Positions 7,830 through 15,356 of a stretch of 16,951 bases of DNA are shown one piece after another. Every line of letters begins with the position of its first letter. Positions within the stretch are counted from its first letter, which is position 1. Under the pieces are notes generated by a model. The model was not told the DNA's origin, did no database searches, and saw only the letters and a program-made list of their open reading frames with translations. Origin of the DNA: an uncultured Clostridium sp. (GTDB lineage: Bacteria; Bacillota; Clostridia; Clostridiales; Clostridiaceae); NCBI RefSeq assembly GCF_937920395.1, contig NZ_CALEVF010000373.1, positions 1-16,951 on the forward strand, read 5' to 3'. The translations under genes and the position numbers were made by a program.

Positions 7830-8009
7830 GGATTACATTTGAGCATTAGTACAATAGGGTTTCTACCTACCATCTTAAGTATATCAATTTTGGGGGTAAG
7901 TTTGTTTGAAAGTGTGATTGGTGGTATGCTTGGATATGGAATTTTAATAATAATTAGTAGGATGTCATTTACATTTACAAACCGCATTCTTAATAGGGTT
8001 GAAAAATAA
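7803..8009 (+). pseudogene. Hydrophobic protein fragment, possibly a prepilin-peptidase remnant
   Basis: The frame is open from a TTG inside the hydrogenase terminator (7803) to TAA at 8007-8009, up to 68 residues. The only internal ATGs are far downstream and no ribosome binding site precedes any start. It encodes two hydrophobic stretches; the segment SLFESVIGGMLGYGILIIIS resembles the membrane region of type IV prepilin peptidases (family A24) that comes before their GGGD motif, but no catalytic Asp is present. I infer a 5'- and 3'-truncated remnant; a genuine small membrane protein cannot be excluded. Its stop codon overlaps the ribosome binding site of the next gene. Confidence 0.35.
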
Positions 8010-8020
8010 AGGAGATTATT

Positions 8021-8749
8021 ATGAAAAGAATTGCAATAATATCAGATATTCATGGAAATTTACCTGCACTCGAAGCAGTGTTTAAAGATATTAGTGATAG
8101 AGGAATTAAAACGATTTATTGTCTTGGAGATTTAGCTGGAAAAGGGCCTAGTTCTCCAGAGGTAGTAGATAAAATCAGAGAACATTGTGTAGTTGTAATT
8201 AAAGGTAATTGGGATTATTACATGGCTGAAGAATATAATGAACCTTTAATGTGGCATAAAAAGAAATTAGGAGCCCAAAGGTTAAAATATATGAAAGAGT
8301 TACCTATATATAAGGAATTTTATATGAGTGGAAAATTATTAAGATTATGTCATGCTTCTCCAAATGATCTTTTTCATAGAGTATATCTTTCAACCGAGAA
8401 AAGTGAACGAATGAAATTATTTACACCGACGCCAACGCTAGATATTGAAGCAGATGTAGTTGGATATGGAGATATACATAAAGCACACATAGATACTTTT
8501 AATGGAAAAACTACTTTTAATGTTGGAAGTGTGGGTAATCCACTGGACATAACCCAATCCTCATATGCAATAATTGAGGGTAAACTTAACGATAAAATTA
8601 AATCATCATTTCTTATATCTCTTGTTAGGGTTCCATATAACATAGATTTAGCTATCAAACATGCTAGAATAACTGATATGCCAGATAAGGAAGAATATAT
8701 TAATGAATTAAATACTGCAATATATAGAGGTCATAATATTAATACATAA
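8021..8749 (+). CDS. Metallophosphoesterase (calcineurin-like, YfcE/MJ0936-type)
   Basis: The 242-residue cytosolic protein has the motif series of calcineurin-like phosphoesterases: DIHGN (9-13), GDLAGKGP (36-43), GNWD (62-65), CHASP (110-114) and GDIHKAH (150-156), followed by NVGSVGNP (167-174). These supply the Asp, His and Asn ligands of a two-metal site that hydrolyses phosphomonoesters or phosphodiesters; the natural substrate cannot be read from sequence. The last His motif is GDIH instead of the common GHTH, so one usual His is Asp. The start has AAAGGAG at 8008-8014, overlapping the stop of the preceding remnant ORF. A strong terminator follows. No enzymatic neighbour suggests a pathway. 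Confidence 0.9.
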   Translation: MKRIAIISDIHGNLPALEAVFKDISDRGIKTIYCLGDLAGKGPSSPEVVDKIREHCVVVIKGNWDYYMAEEYNEPLMWHKKKLGAQRLKYMKELPIYKEFYMSGKLLRLCHASPNDLFHRVYLSTEKSERMKLFTPTPTLDIEADVVGYGDIHKAHIDTFNGKTTFNVGSVGNPLDITQSSYAIIEGKLNDKIKSSFLISLVRVPYNIDLAIKHARITDMPDKEEYINELNTAIYRGHNINT

Positions 8750-8794
8750 TTTTTATAACTAAAAAAGCATCAATATCATAAGGTGAAATTAATT

Positions 8795-8831
8795 AATAAA
8801 AACGCTATGATAAAATCATAGAGTTTTTATT
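8795..8831. terminator. Bidirectional terminator between convergent genes
   Basis: The arms AATAAAAACGCTATGAT (8795-8811) and ATCATAGAGTTTTTATT (8815-8831) pair almost completely (one G-A mismatch) around a 3-nt loop. A-tract and T-tract flank the stem, so it can end transcription of the phosphoesterase and of the minus-strand gene beyond it. Confidence 0.9.
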
Positions 8832-8851
8832 GAGTTAAAATAAATTTAAGT

Positions 8852-9220
8852 TTAGTGCAACATACCAAAAATCGCACCTGAAATAAAAGGTATTAGCCAA
8901 ATAAACCATACAATAATACTAAATTTATGGAAATTAGTTTTAGCTTTTTCTTCATTCTTAATCAAAACGATTGTTGCCCAAAGTGCATGTAAAAGCATTA
9001 AAATTATTGCTAACAAACCTGTTATGCCGTGAAAATTAATTTTAAAACCTTCGTTTACAATTTTACTCATAAGTGTTGTTCCTAAAGTATCAAATACCAA
9101 GCCTAAGTAAAAAACTAACAAATGCCATTTTTTTAGTTTACCTTGTCTTTTTTCACTCCATACACCGATTGTATAAAATATAAGTGCTAACGTAATAGAA
9201 ATAATTGCATAGAGTAACAT
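8852..9220 (-). CDS. Small integral membrane protein, HsmA/TIGR03987-like
   Basis: The 122-residue product has four predicted membrane helices, roughly at residues 2-20, 33-50, 66-88 and 100-119. Charged loops (EKRQGKLKKW and KNEEKAKTNF) separate helices 1-2 and 3-4. His residues recur near helix boundaries (WHLL, FHGITG, LLHALW, FHKF), which might bind heme or metal; this is only an inference. The sequence resembles the TIGR03987/HsmA family of unknown biochemical role. I chose the ATG at 9220 because GAGAGG (CCTCTC on the plus strand, 9228-9233) sits 7 nt upstream; a longer 127-residue reading would start at a TTG that overlaps this site. It is divergent from the glycerol-1-phosphate dehydrogenase gene. 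Confidence 0.75.
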   Translation of the reverse strand: MLLYAIISITLALIFYTIGVWSEKRQGKLKKWHLLVFYLGLVFDTLGTTLMSKIVNEGFKINFHGITGLLAIILMLLHALWATIVLIKNEEKAKTNFHKFSIIVWFIWLIPFISGAIFGMLH

Positions 9221-9357
9221 AATAATACCTCTCAATTTATAGCTTTTTTAATTTAAATTCATATGGATATTGTTGATTATAAAATAATTAATACTATGTG
9301 TCAATATAATTTTATTGGAATAGAAATAATGTTATTATTATCATATAGAGTAACAAA

Positions 9358-9387
9358 TTGTTTTTTAGGAAAAGATTTTGGTAGTAT
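9358..9387 (+). promoter_or_regulatory. Possible promoter of the glycerol-1-phosphate dehydrogenase gene
   Basis: TTGTTT (9358-9363) and TAGTAT (9382-9387) are 18 bp apart; TATACT three bases further on is an alternative -10. The leader would be about 65 nt. AT-richness makes this tentative. Confidence 0.35.
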
Positions 9388-9459
9388 ACTAATGATTGGA
9401 AAGATAATTTGTATGGATTAAATAGATAAACTTACAAATATAATTTAGGAGGGAAAAAT

Positions 9460-10818
9460 ATGATAGATTTAGAAACTCTAAGTGTAGAAGAAATGACTGG
9501 CCTTAATTACATGTGCTCATGTGGCAAAAATCATAGTGTAGGTATAGAAACTATAAAGGTTGGAGGTGGTGTTATAAATCTGTTGCCAAATGTAATGGAA
9601 CGTTATGAAGGAATGAAAGTGTTTATAATAGAAGATACTCATACTTATGATGTTGCTGGTGAAAAAGTAGAAAATTTATTAAAAAATAAGTTTAAAATAA
9701 ATAAATACATATTTAAAGAAGAGCATTTACATCCTAATGAATTATCTTTTGGTAAATTAATATTAGCAATTCCTATAGATACGTCAATTATAATTGCAGT
9801 AGGTTCTGGAACTATTAATGATATTTCAAGGTTCCTAAGTTATAAGCTTGGCATTCCTTATGTAATTGTGGGGACAGCACCATCAATGGATGGTTACGCA
9901 TCAGTAGTATCACCACTTATTAGGGATGGAGTAAAAGTTACTTATGACGCTGCATATCCACTCGCAATTATTTGCGATATTGACATTATGAAGAGGGCAC
10001 CCATGCAAATGCTTCAGGCGGGACTTGGAGATATCTTAGGCAAATATACAGCATTAGCTGATTGGCATGTTGCGAACATTTTAAATGATGAATATTTCTG
10101 CCTTGAAGTTGAAAAATTAGTAATGAGTACTTTAAAAAAGTGCGAGGAAGCTGCAGCTGGAGTTACAAGTAGAGATTTTAAAACCGTAAAAAACATAACT
10201 GAAGCATTAATTTTATCAGGGATTGCTATTGGAATGGTTGGAGCCTCAAGACCCGCATCTGGAGGAGAACACTATATGTCACATTGTTTTGAGATGATGT
10301 TTATGAATAGTGGGAATAATACAAAATGGCTTCACGGTAATACAGTAGGTGTAGGTGTTGGAATTGTAGCTTATGCATATAAATATGCAAGAGATATAGA
10401 TATTAATGAAATGCTTGAAAAGGGTGACTATTTACATCTCGATAAAAATAAATGGATGAAAAATATTATAGATGTATTTACTATAAGTGGTGAAAATATT
10501 ATTGAATTTAAGCAAGGTAGTATTAATTTTAATGAGAAAGAAAGAGAAGTTACTATGCAAAAGATAGTATCTAAGTGGGATGATATAAAAAATATTTGTG
10601 ATGTATTTGTACCAGAGCCTACTGAAATAATTAAAACTTTGAAAAAAGCAGGAGCAGTGTGGAATCCTAAAGATTTGGGGTTTGACAAAGAAATATTTAG
10701 AAAAAGTTTTATTGCTGCAAAGGATATGCGTAATAGATATGGTATTCTTCAGCTTCTTGAAGACATAGGAAAAATTGATGACGCTGCCGATTATATAACA
10801 AATATTTATTATAAATAA
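9460..10818 (+). CDS. egsA: sn-glycerol-1-phosphate dehydrogenase (EgsA/AraM family)
   Basis: The 452-residue enzyme reduces dihydroxyacetone phosphate to sn-glycerol 1-phosphate with NAD(P)H in the cytosol. That product is the backbone of archaeal lipids; in Bacillus the homologous AraM/EgsA supplies it for heptaprenylglyceryl phosphate. Features visible are the N-terminal CSCGKNH (19-25), the nucleotide-binding GSGTINDISRF (115-125), APSMDGYAS (140-148), GLGDILGKYTALADW (188-202), SGGEHYMSH (267-275) and LHGNTVG (291-297). The metal ligands by family alignment should be Asp191, His271 and His292. The length is normal to slightly long for the AraM branch. The start has a strong AGGAGGG at 9447-9453. 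It is followed by a strong terminator and is apparently monocistronic; no arabinose genes or prenyltransferase are nearby, so its pathway here is unclear. Confidence 0.92.
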   Translation: MIDLETLSVEEMTGLNYMCSCGKNHSVGIETIKVGGGVINLLPNVMERYEGMKVFIIEDTHTYDVAGEKVENLLKNKFKINKYIFKEEHLHPNELSFGKLILAIPIDTSIIIAVGSGTINDISRFLSYKLGIPYVIVGTAPSMDGYASVVSPLIRDGVKVTYDAAYPLAIICDIDIMKRAPMQMLQAGLGDILGKYTALADWHVANILNDEYFCLEVEKLVMSTLKKCEEAAAGVTSRDFKTVKNITEALILSGIAIGMVGASRPASGGEHYMSHCFEMMFMNSGNNTKWLHGNTVGVGVGIVAYAYKYARDIDINEMLEKGDYLHLDKNKWMKNIIDVFTISGENIIEFKQGSINFNEKEREVTMQKIVSKWDDIKNICDVFVPEPTEIIKTLKKAGAVWNPKDLGFDKEIFRKSFIAAKDMRNRYGILQLLEDIGKIDDAADYITNIYYK

Positions 10819-10833
10819 AATAAAATTTCTATT

Positions 10834-10879
10834 AAGGTAATCATGTTGAAATGAATTCGACATGATTACCTTTTTCTTT
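10834..10879 (+). terminator. Intrinsic terminator after egsA
   Basis: The perfect 13-bp arms AAGGTAATCATGT (10834-10846) and ACATGATTACCTT (10860-10872) are followed by TTTCTTTA. Very strong; 15 bp after the stop codon. Confidence 0.93.
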
Positions 10880-10932
10880 ACTTTAGTGTTTGTTTAGACT
10901 AAAATACAAAACAATACACGCTAAATTTTTAA

Positions 10933-10971
10933 AACTGTTTGTTTGTAATTATATGCAAATAGCAAACAGTT
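10933..10971. repeat. Inverted repeat upstream of the serine recombinase gene
   Basis: The arms AACTGTTTG (10933-10941) and CAAACAGTT (10963-10971) match perfectly; a nested TTTG/CAAA pair (10942-10945, 10956-10959) sits inside. No T-tract follows. The position, about 95 bp before the recombinase start, suits an operator or a recombination (res-like) site. The ACTGTT core recurs twice after the gene at 11674 and 11684. Confidence 0.55.
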
Positions 10972-11064
10972 GTCCAACATGGTATACTTTAAACGGAAAA
11001 TATGTTAATATATAGTAAAATATATGACGAATATAAAGTTAATATAATAAAAGGGGTTGTTTAT

Positions 11065-11628
11065 ATGAACATTGCTTATACCAGGGTAAGTTCAAATCAG
11101 CAAAGTGACGACAGACAATTTTCAGAACTTAAAAATTACAAAATAGAAAAATGGTTCAATGAAAAATTAACTACAGTCGAAATCTGCCCACAATTAAAAG
11201 CAATGCTTGACTTTATAAGGCCTGGAGATACAATTTTCGTGTGTAATTTTAGTAGGATTGCTAGATCAACTAATGAACTTCTTGTTTTAGGTAAACGATT
11301 AGAAAGTAAGGGAATTTATTTAAGAAGCATTGATGAAAAATTAGATACTAGTACCGCAACGGGTAAACTTATGTTTACTATGATTGATTCAATTATCGAG
11401 TTTCAAAAGACTACTTTATTAGAACATCAAAAAAAAGGTATTGCCATTGCAAAGGCAAATGGAAAATACAAAGGCCGTAAAAAAATAAATTATCCATCAA
11501 ATTGGGAAGATATTTATAAAAAGTACAAGGACAGAGAATTAACAGGAACTAGATCAATGGAGTTATTAAAACTTAAAAGAAATACTTTTTATAAGCTGGT
11601 TGATGAATATAAAAAACAAAATAAGTAA
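11065..11628 (+). CDS. Serine recombinase (resolvase/invertase family), divergent active site
   Basis: The 187-residue product has the small serine recombinase layout: catalytic N-terminal domain (1-135) and C-terminal helix-turn-helix (about 145-185). The nucleophile should be Ser9 in YTRVSS (5-10), with Arg7, Arg64 and Arg67 (FSRIARS, 62-68) of the active site present. Two other arginines appear changed: the site of gamma-delta Arg45 (usually xRPQL) is Cys41 in ICPQLKAML, and the ER of the E helix is Glu120-His121. GKYKGRKK (133-140) leads to the DNA-binding domain. The start chosen is the ATG at 11065 with AAAAGGGG at 11049-11056; the frame could extend to 11002 but without a ribosome binding site. 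No transposase is adjacent, so this is an orphan resolvase, a decaying one, or a DNA-binding relic. Confidence 0.87.
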   Translation: MNIAYTRVSSNQQSDDRQFSELKNYKIEKWFNEKLTTVEICPQLKAMLDFIRPGDTIFVCNFSRIARSTNELLVLGKRLESKGIYLRSIDEKLDTSTATGKLMFTMIDSIIEFQKTTLLEHQKKGIAIAKANGKYKGRKKINYPSNWEDIYKKYKDRELTGTRSMELLKLKRNTFYKLVDEYKKQNK

Positions 11629-11671
11629 GAATAGAAAAAAATTAAGAAATGTTATATATAGAAAAATAGTG

Positions 11672-11691
11672 AAACTGTTGTATACTGTTTA
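11672..11691. promoter_or_regulatory. Direct ACTGTT repeats downstream of the recombinase gene
   Basis: ACTGTT occurs at 11674-11679 and 11684-11689, spaced exactly 10 bp, about one helical turn. TATACT (11681-11686) overlaps the second and may be a -10 box for the acetyltransferase gene. The same hexamer forms the inverted repeat before the recombinase gene, so a shared protein binding site is plausible. Confidence 0.3.
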
Positions 11692-11749
11692 TAAAGGTAT
11701 TAATTAAGTAATGTAAAGAAGTGATTTTTTATTAAAAAGGGGTATAAAA

Positions 11750-12262
11750 ATGATAAGGGATGCAAATTTAAATGATTTACCTGATATTTTAGAAATTTAT
11801 AATGATGCAATATTACATACGACAGCTGTATATGCTTATAAAGCGCTCACTATTGAAGAGAGAATACAATGGTATGAAAAAAAGATTCAAGAGGGATATC
11901 CTATAATTGTAGTTGAGGAAAATAGTAAGGTAATTGGATTTGCTACATATGGTTCATTCAGACCATTTCCGGCATTTAAATACACTATTGAACATTCTAT
12001 TTATGTTAATGAAAAACACTTCAATAAAGGTATAGGAACCATACTACTTAAAGAGATTATACGGATTTGTGATGAAAGAAAAATTTCAACTATGGTAGCT
12101 GGAATTGATGATTCAAATGATAAAAGTATCAGAATGCATGAAAAGTTAGGGTTTAAATATTCAGGTACTATAAATAGGGCGGGATATAAATTTGAGAAAT
12201 GGCTTAATCTAGTTTTTTATCAATTAGAACTTAAAGGCCCTGATAATCCAATTGAGAATTAA
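11750..12262 (+). CDS. GNAT N-acetyltransferase, phosphinothricin-acetyltransferase-like
   Basis: The 170-residue cytosolic enzyme transfers acetyl from acetyl-CoA to an amine. The acetyl-CoA binding motif is HSIYVNEKHFNKGIGTILL (82-100), with NKGIGT as the pyrophosphate loop. The N-terminus (MIRDANLNDLPDILEIYNDA), a GFATYGSFRPFPAFKYTIEH segment (63-82) and the late GFKYSGTINRAGYKF stretch place it in the Pat/Bar-MnaT branch. Relatives act on phosphinothricin, methionine sulfoximine or methionine sulfone; the true substrate here is unknown. AAGGGG at 11737-11742 gives the start. It is followed after 34 bp by the NUDIX gene and is likely first in an operon with it. Confidence 0.9.
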   Translation: MIRDANLNDLPDILEIYNDAILHTTAVYAYKALTIEERIQWYEKKIQEGYPIIVVEENSKVIGFATYGSFRPFPAFKYTIEHSIYVNEKHFNKGIGTILLKEIIRICDERKISTMVAGIDDSNDKSIRMHEKLGFKYSGTINRAGYKFEKWLNLVFYQLELKGPDNPIEN

Positions 12263-12296
12263 ATAATACAATTACATAGAAAGTAGGGAAGACATC

Positions 12297-12809
12297 ATGG
12301 GTGAATTATGTGATATTTACGATATTAACGGTAAAAAAACTGGAAAAGTCTTTGAGCGTGGTCAAAATTTAAATGATGGTGAATTACAGCTAGTCACTGA
12401 TATTTGGATTATTAATAATAAATCGCAAATACTAATCCAAAAGAGATCAAAGGATAAAGTGATTTCTCCAAATATTTGGGCAACCCATGGTGGATGTGTA
12501 GCTACTAATGAGACTAGTTTAAATGGTTGTATAAGAGAGGCTCATGAAGAAATTGGAATTTTACTTAATATTAAAGATATACAACTATTAACTAGAAGTA
12601 TTAGTGATACTTTAATAATGGATAGCTATATAGTGATACATGAATTTAATATTTCATTAGCTATATTACAAGTAGAAGAAGTTGGCGACCTAAAATGGGT
12701 ATCTCTTAATGAATTAAAGGATATGGTTAAAAATAAGTGCTTTTTTAATTATCTAGAACTACCATATGTAATTAAGTTTATTAATAGTCAAAAATTGAAC
12801 AAGAAATAA
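12297..12809 (+). CDS. NUDIX hydrolase
   Basis: The 170-residue protein carries an intact Nudix box, GCVATNE (66-72), seven residues, then REAHEEIGI (80-88), with Glu81, Glu84 and Glu85 for Mg2+ binding. Nudix enzymes cleave nucleoside diphosphates linked to another moiety. The N-terminus (CDIYDINGKKTG) and the LIQKRSKDK strand resemble the YfcD/isopentenyl-diphosphate-isomerase-like subgroup, but the substrate is not predictable. The ribosome binding site is TAGGGA at 12284-12289, weaker than those of its neighbours. It lies between the acetyltransferase and the alkyltransferase-like gene in the same orientation, suggesting an operon. Confidence 0.9.
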   Translation: MGELCDIYDINGKKTGKVFERGQNLNDGELQLVTDIWIINNKSQILIQKRSKDKVISPNIWATHGGCVATNETSLNGCIREAHEEIGILLNIKDIQLLTRSISDTLIMDSYIVIHEFNISLAILQVEEVGDLKWVSLNELKDMVKNKCFFNYLELPYVIKFINSQKLNKK

Positions 12810-12877
12810 TAGTGGTTATACATAATTATTTATAAATTATTAAAATTTACTTTATTACCCAATAGAAAGGGGCTAAT

Positions 12878-13180
12878 ATGGAACCTTTTACAGAGAGAGT
12901 TGTAGAAATAATTAAAGGTATACCTGAGGGAAAGGTGATGACTTACGGTCAAATTGCAGCTCAAGCTGGAAGTCCTAGAGGAGCAAGGCAAGTAGTTAGG
13001 GTTCTTCATACCTTAAGTAAAAAATATAAACTGCCTTGGTATAGAGTTGTAAACATAAAAGGGGAGATTAGTATCAATGATTGTGAATCTCATAATGTGC
13101 AGAGGATGTTTCTTGAAAGTGAAGGTATAAAATTTAATGAACACAATGTTATAGATCTGAATGAATTTCAATATCATTAG
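12878..13180 (+). CDS. Alkyltransferase-like protein (MGMT family, no catalytic Cys)
   Basis: The 100-residue protein is the DNA-binding domain of O6-alkylguanine-DNA alkyltransferase. It has the helix-turn-helix with VMTYGQIAAQAG (20-31) and PRGARQVVRVL (33-43). The active-site PCHR is PWYR (53-56), so the alkyl-accepting Cys is Trp54, as in alkyltransferase-like (ATL) proteins, and the His is Tyr55 instead of the usual PWHR. ATLs do not transfer alkyl groups; they bind O6-alkylguanine, flip the base and flag it for nucleotide excision repair (established for the family). The start has AAAGGGG at 12866-12872. It follows the NUDIX gene by 68 bp and a terminator follows it, so it is probably last in a three-gene unit. 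Confidence 0.92.
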   Translation: MEPFTERVVEIIKGIPEGKVMTYGQIAAQAGSPRGARQVVRVLHTLSKKYKLPWYRVVNIKGEISINDCESHNVQRMFLESEGIKFNEHNVIDLNEFQYH

Positions 13181-13232
13181 CACTGCAAGTTGTATGGATT
13201 TTACATTATAGATATTTGACTAAAACAATCAA

Positions 13233-13265
13233 AAATACTCCATAATAGTTTATGGAGTATTTATA
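13233..13265. terminator. Bidirectional terminator between the ATL gene and DUF378 gene
   Basis: The perfect 13-bp arms AAATACTCCATAA (13233-13245) and TTATGGAGTATTT (13250-13262) with a 4-nt loop lie between convergent genes. The T-tract is short on the plus side; A residues at 13231-13235 supply one for the minus side. Confidence 0.8.
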
Positions 13266-13311
13266 CTACTAATATTATTATAATAAGTACATAATTAATA
13301 GAAAGTAGTTG

Positions 13312-13518
13312 CTATGCTTTTTTACTTCTGAATATAAACACGATAATATTAACAGCAGATAGTCCTACTAAGATGTATATAAATCTAGCAAGGAATGGAA
13401 TAGCTCCAAAGATGGTGCTAACTAGGTTGAAATTTAATAACCCTAAAAGTCCCCAGTTTAATGCACCAACCAATACAAATATAAATGAAAGTTTGTCTAT
13501 AGTAGTAAGCTTATACAT
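13312..13518 (-). CDS. DUF378 family small membrane protein
   Basis: The 68-residue product has two membrane helices (about 8-27 and 43-62) with the family signature LVGALNWGLLGLLNFNLV followed by a second-helix IYILVGLSAVNI. The function of DUF378 proteins is unknown. The ATG at 13518 is preferred because GGGGG (CCCCC on the plus strand, 13524-13528) sits 5 nt upstream; a GTG four codons earlier would overlap this site. It is a single gene, convergent with the ATL gene and divergent from purB. Confidence 0.88.
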   Translation of the reverse strand: MYKLTTIDKLSFIFVLVGALNWGLLGLLNFNLVSTIFGAIPFLARFIYILVGLSAVNIIVFIFRSKKA

Positions 13519-13679
13519 AATTACCCCCACACTATTATAATTATTTCTAGTTGTTTAAATTATATTAGAAATATAATATTTTAGAACTACTTAATGATTT
13601 CTTTAAGGTATTATTAATATGTGTGGAGATGTATTTATAATTCAGAAGATTATATAACTAGCTTATACGAACATTTACA

Positions 13680-13708
13680 TTACTATTGGCAATATTGTAT
13701 GTTATAAT
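13680..13708 (+). promoter_or_regulatory. Promoter of purB
   Basis: A consensus TATAAT (13703-13708) has an extended TGT immediately upstream and a weak TTACTA -35 (13680-13685) at 17 bp. The transcript would start near 13715, with a 43-nt leader that shows no purine riboswitch. Confidence 0.55.
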
Positions 13709-13757
13709 ATGAATGATAATCGTTTTATATCTTAATATGTACGTGTGGAGGCAAAAT

Positions 13758-15188
13758 ATGAGAAATACTTATAATACACCATTAAATAGTAGATACGCAT
13801 CGAAAGAAATGAGTTTCTTATTTTCAGATGATATGAAATTTAAAACTTGGAGAAAGCTTTGGGTTGCATTAGCTGAAGGTGAAAAATTATTAGGACTTAA
13901 TATAACGCAGGCTCAAATAAGCGAACTTAAAGCCAATGTTGATAATGTGAATTATGAAGTTGCTGAAGAAAAAGAAAAAGAAATAAGACATGACGTAATG
14001 AGCCATGTATATGCATATGGGGTCCAATGTCCAACTGCAAAGGGGATAATACATTTAGGGGCTACTAGCTGTTATGTAGGCGATAACACAGATCTTATCA
14101 TAATGAAAAAGGCTTTATTGTTAATTAAAAAGAAATTAGTTAATGTAATTAGTAAATCATCAACATTTGCATTAAAATATAAAGATATTCCTACTTTAGG
14201 TTACACTCATCTGCAACCAGCACAATTAACTACTGTAGGTAAAAGAGCAACACTATGGATTCAAGATTTAGTTATGGATTTAGAAAATTTGGATTTTGTA
14301 ATTGATAATATTAAGTTACTTGGAGTAAAGGGGACTACCGGAACTCAAGCTAGTTTTATGAACTTATTTGAAAATGATGAGAAAAAGGTTAAAGACTTAG
14401 ATAAATATGTAGCAAATAAAATGGGATTTGTTGATACATATCCAGTTACTGGTCAAACTTATTCTAGAAAAGTAGATTCTATAATACTAAATACACTTTC
14501 AGAAATAGCTCAAAGTGCTTATAAATTTAGTAATGATTTAAGAATACTTCAAAGTATGAAAGAATTAGAAGAGCCATTTGAGAAAAAACAAATCGGATCT
14601 TCTGCAATGGCATACAAAAGGAATCCTATGCGTTCTGAACGAATTAGTTCACTTTCTAGGTACATTATAGTAGATTCATTAAATCCTGCTATAACAGCTG
14701 CAACACAGTGGTTTGAGCGAACACTAGATGATTCAGCTAATAAGAGAATATCTGTGGCTGAAGCGTTCCTTGCACTTGATGGAGTATTAAATTTATATAT
14801 GAATATAGCAGGGAACATGGTTGTATATGAAAAGGTAATTACTTCTCATGTAAACCATGAGTTACCATTTATGGCTACAGAAAACATCCTTATGGAAGCA
14901 GTTAAAAAGGGCGGAGATAGACAAGATCTTCATGAACACCTTAGAGTTCATTCTATGGCTGCAGCAAAACGTGTCAAAGAAGAAGGGCTAAATAATGATC
15001 TTATAGAAAGAATTATAAATGATCCAATCTTTAAGATGTCAAAAGAAGAGATTATAGCTGTTATTGATCCAATTAAATTTGTTGGAAGGGCTCCAAGTCA
15101 AGTAGTAGACTTTATAGCTGAATATGTAAATCCAATACTCGCAGCTAATAAAGATGCAATTGGCGTTGAAACCGCTATAAACGTATAA
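13758..15188 (+). CDS. purB: Adenylosuccinate lyase
   Basis: The 476-residue cytosolic enzyme of purine synthesis cleaves SAICAR to AICAR and adenylosuccinate to AMP, releasing fumarate. It belongs to the fumarase/aspartase superfamily and works as a homotetramer. Visible motifs are RHDVMSHVYAYG (77-88), HLGATSCYVGDNTD (99-112), GYTHLQPAQLTTVGKR (148-163) with the general-acid His151, and the signature loop GSSAMAYKRNPMRSERI (280-296) with the catalytic Ser. The length is normal for the clostridial form. I start it at the ATG at 13758, with TGGAGG at 13746-13751; the frame stays open 15 codons further to 13713, but that would start at the predicted transcription start. It is apparently a solitary gene, away from a pur operon, with its own promoter and terminator. 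Confidence 0.97.
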   Translation: MRNTYNTPLNSRYASKEMSFLFSDDMKFKTWRKLWVALAEGEKLLGLNITQAQISELKANVDNVNYEVAEEKEKEIRHDVMSHVYAYGVQCPTAKGIIHLGATSCYVGDNTDLIIMKKALLLIKKKLVNVISKSSTFALKYKDIPTLGYTHLQPAQLTTVGKRATLWIQDLVMDLENLDFVIDNIKLLGVKGTTGTQASFMNLFENDEKKVKDLDKYVANKMGFVDTYPVTGQTYSRKVDSIILNTLSEIAQSAYKFSNDLRILQSMKELEEPFEKKQIGSSAMAYKRNPMRSERISSLSRYIIVDSLNPAITAATQWFERTLDDSANKRISVAEAFLALDGVLNLYMNIAGNMVVYEKVITSHVNHELPFMATENILMEAVKKGGDRQDLHEHLRVHSMAAAKRVKEEGLNNDLIERIINDPIFKMSKEEIIAVIDPIKFVGRAPSQVVDFIAEYVNPILAANKDAIGVETAINV

Positions 15189-15208
15189 TATTATATAATT
15201 TAAACTTT

Positions 15209-15245
15209 AAAAAGCTATCAGTAAAAAAACTGGTAGCTTTTTAAT
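15209..15245 (+). terminator. Intrinsic terminator after purB
   Basis: The arms AAAAAGCTATCAGT (15209-15222) and ACTGGTAGCTTTTT (15229-15242), paired with one G-T wobble, enclose a 6-A loop and end in a T run. It starts 20 bp after the stop codon. Confidence 0.92.
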
Positions 15246-15356
15246 TTCATAAAAATAAATAGTAAAATATCATTAATACAGGAGTAAAAACCATAGATAA
15301 AGAAAAACAGTTTAATTATATTTCAAAAAAACATGATTTTTACCCCTCTTTTGTAG

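Noticed and set aside
10432..10863. 143-codon minus-strand ORF
   Set aside because: It is antisense to egsA and runs into the egsA terminator; composition is that of a shadow frame.
11002..11064. N-terminal extension of the serine recombinase
   Set aside because: No ribosome binding site precedes it, while the ATG at 11065 has AAAAGGGG and gives the normal family N-terminus.
13713..13757. N-terminal extension of adenylosuccinate lyase
   Set aside because: It would begin at the predicted transcription start; the ATG at 13758 has TGGAGG and the normal family start.
13715..13757. Purine riboswitch before purB
   Set aside because: The leader is only about 43 nt and shows no three-way junction or conserved loops.
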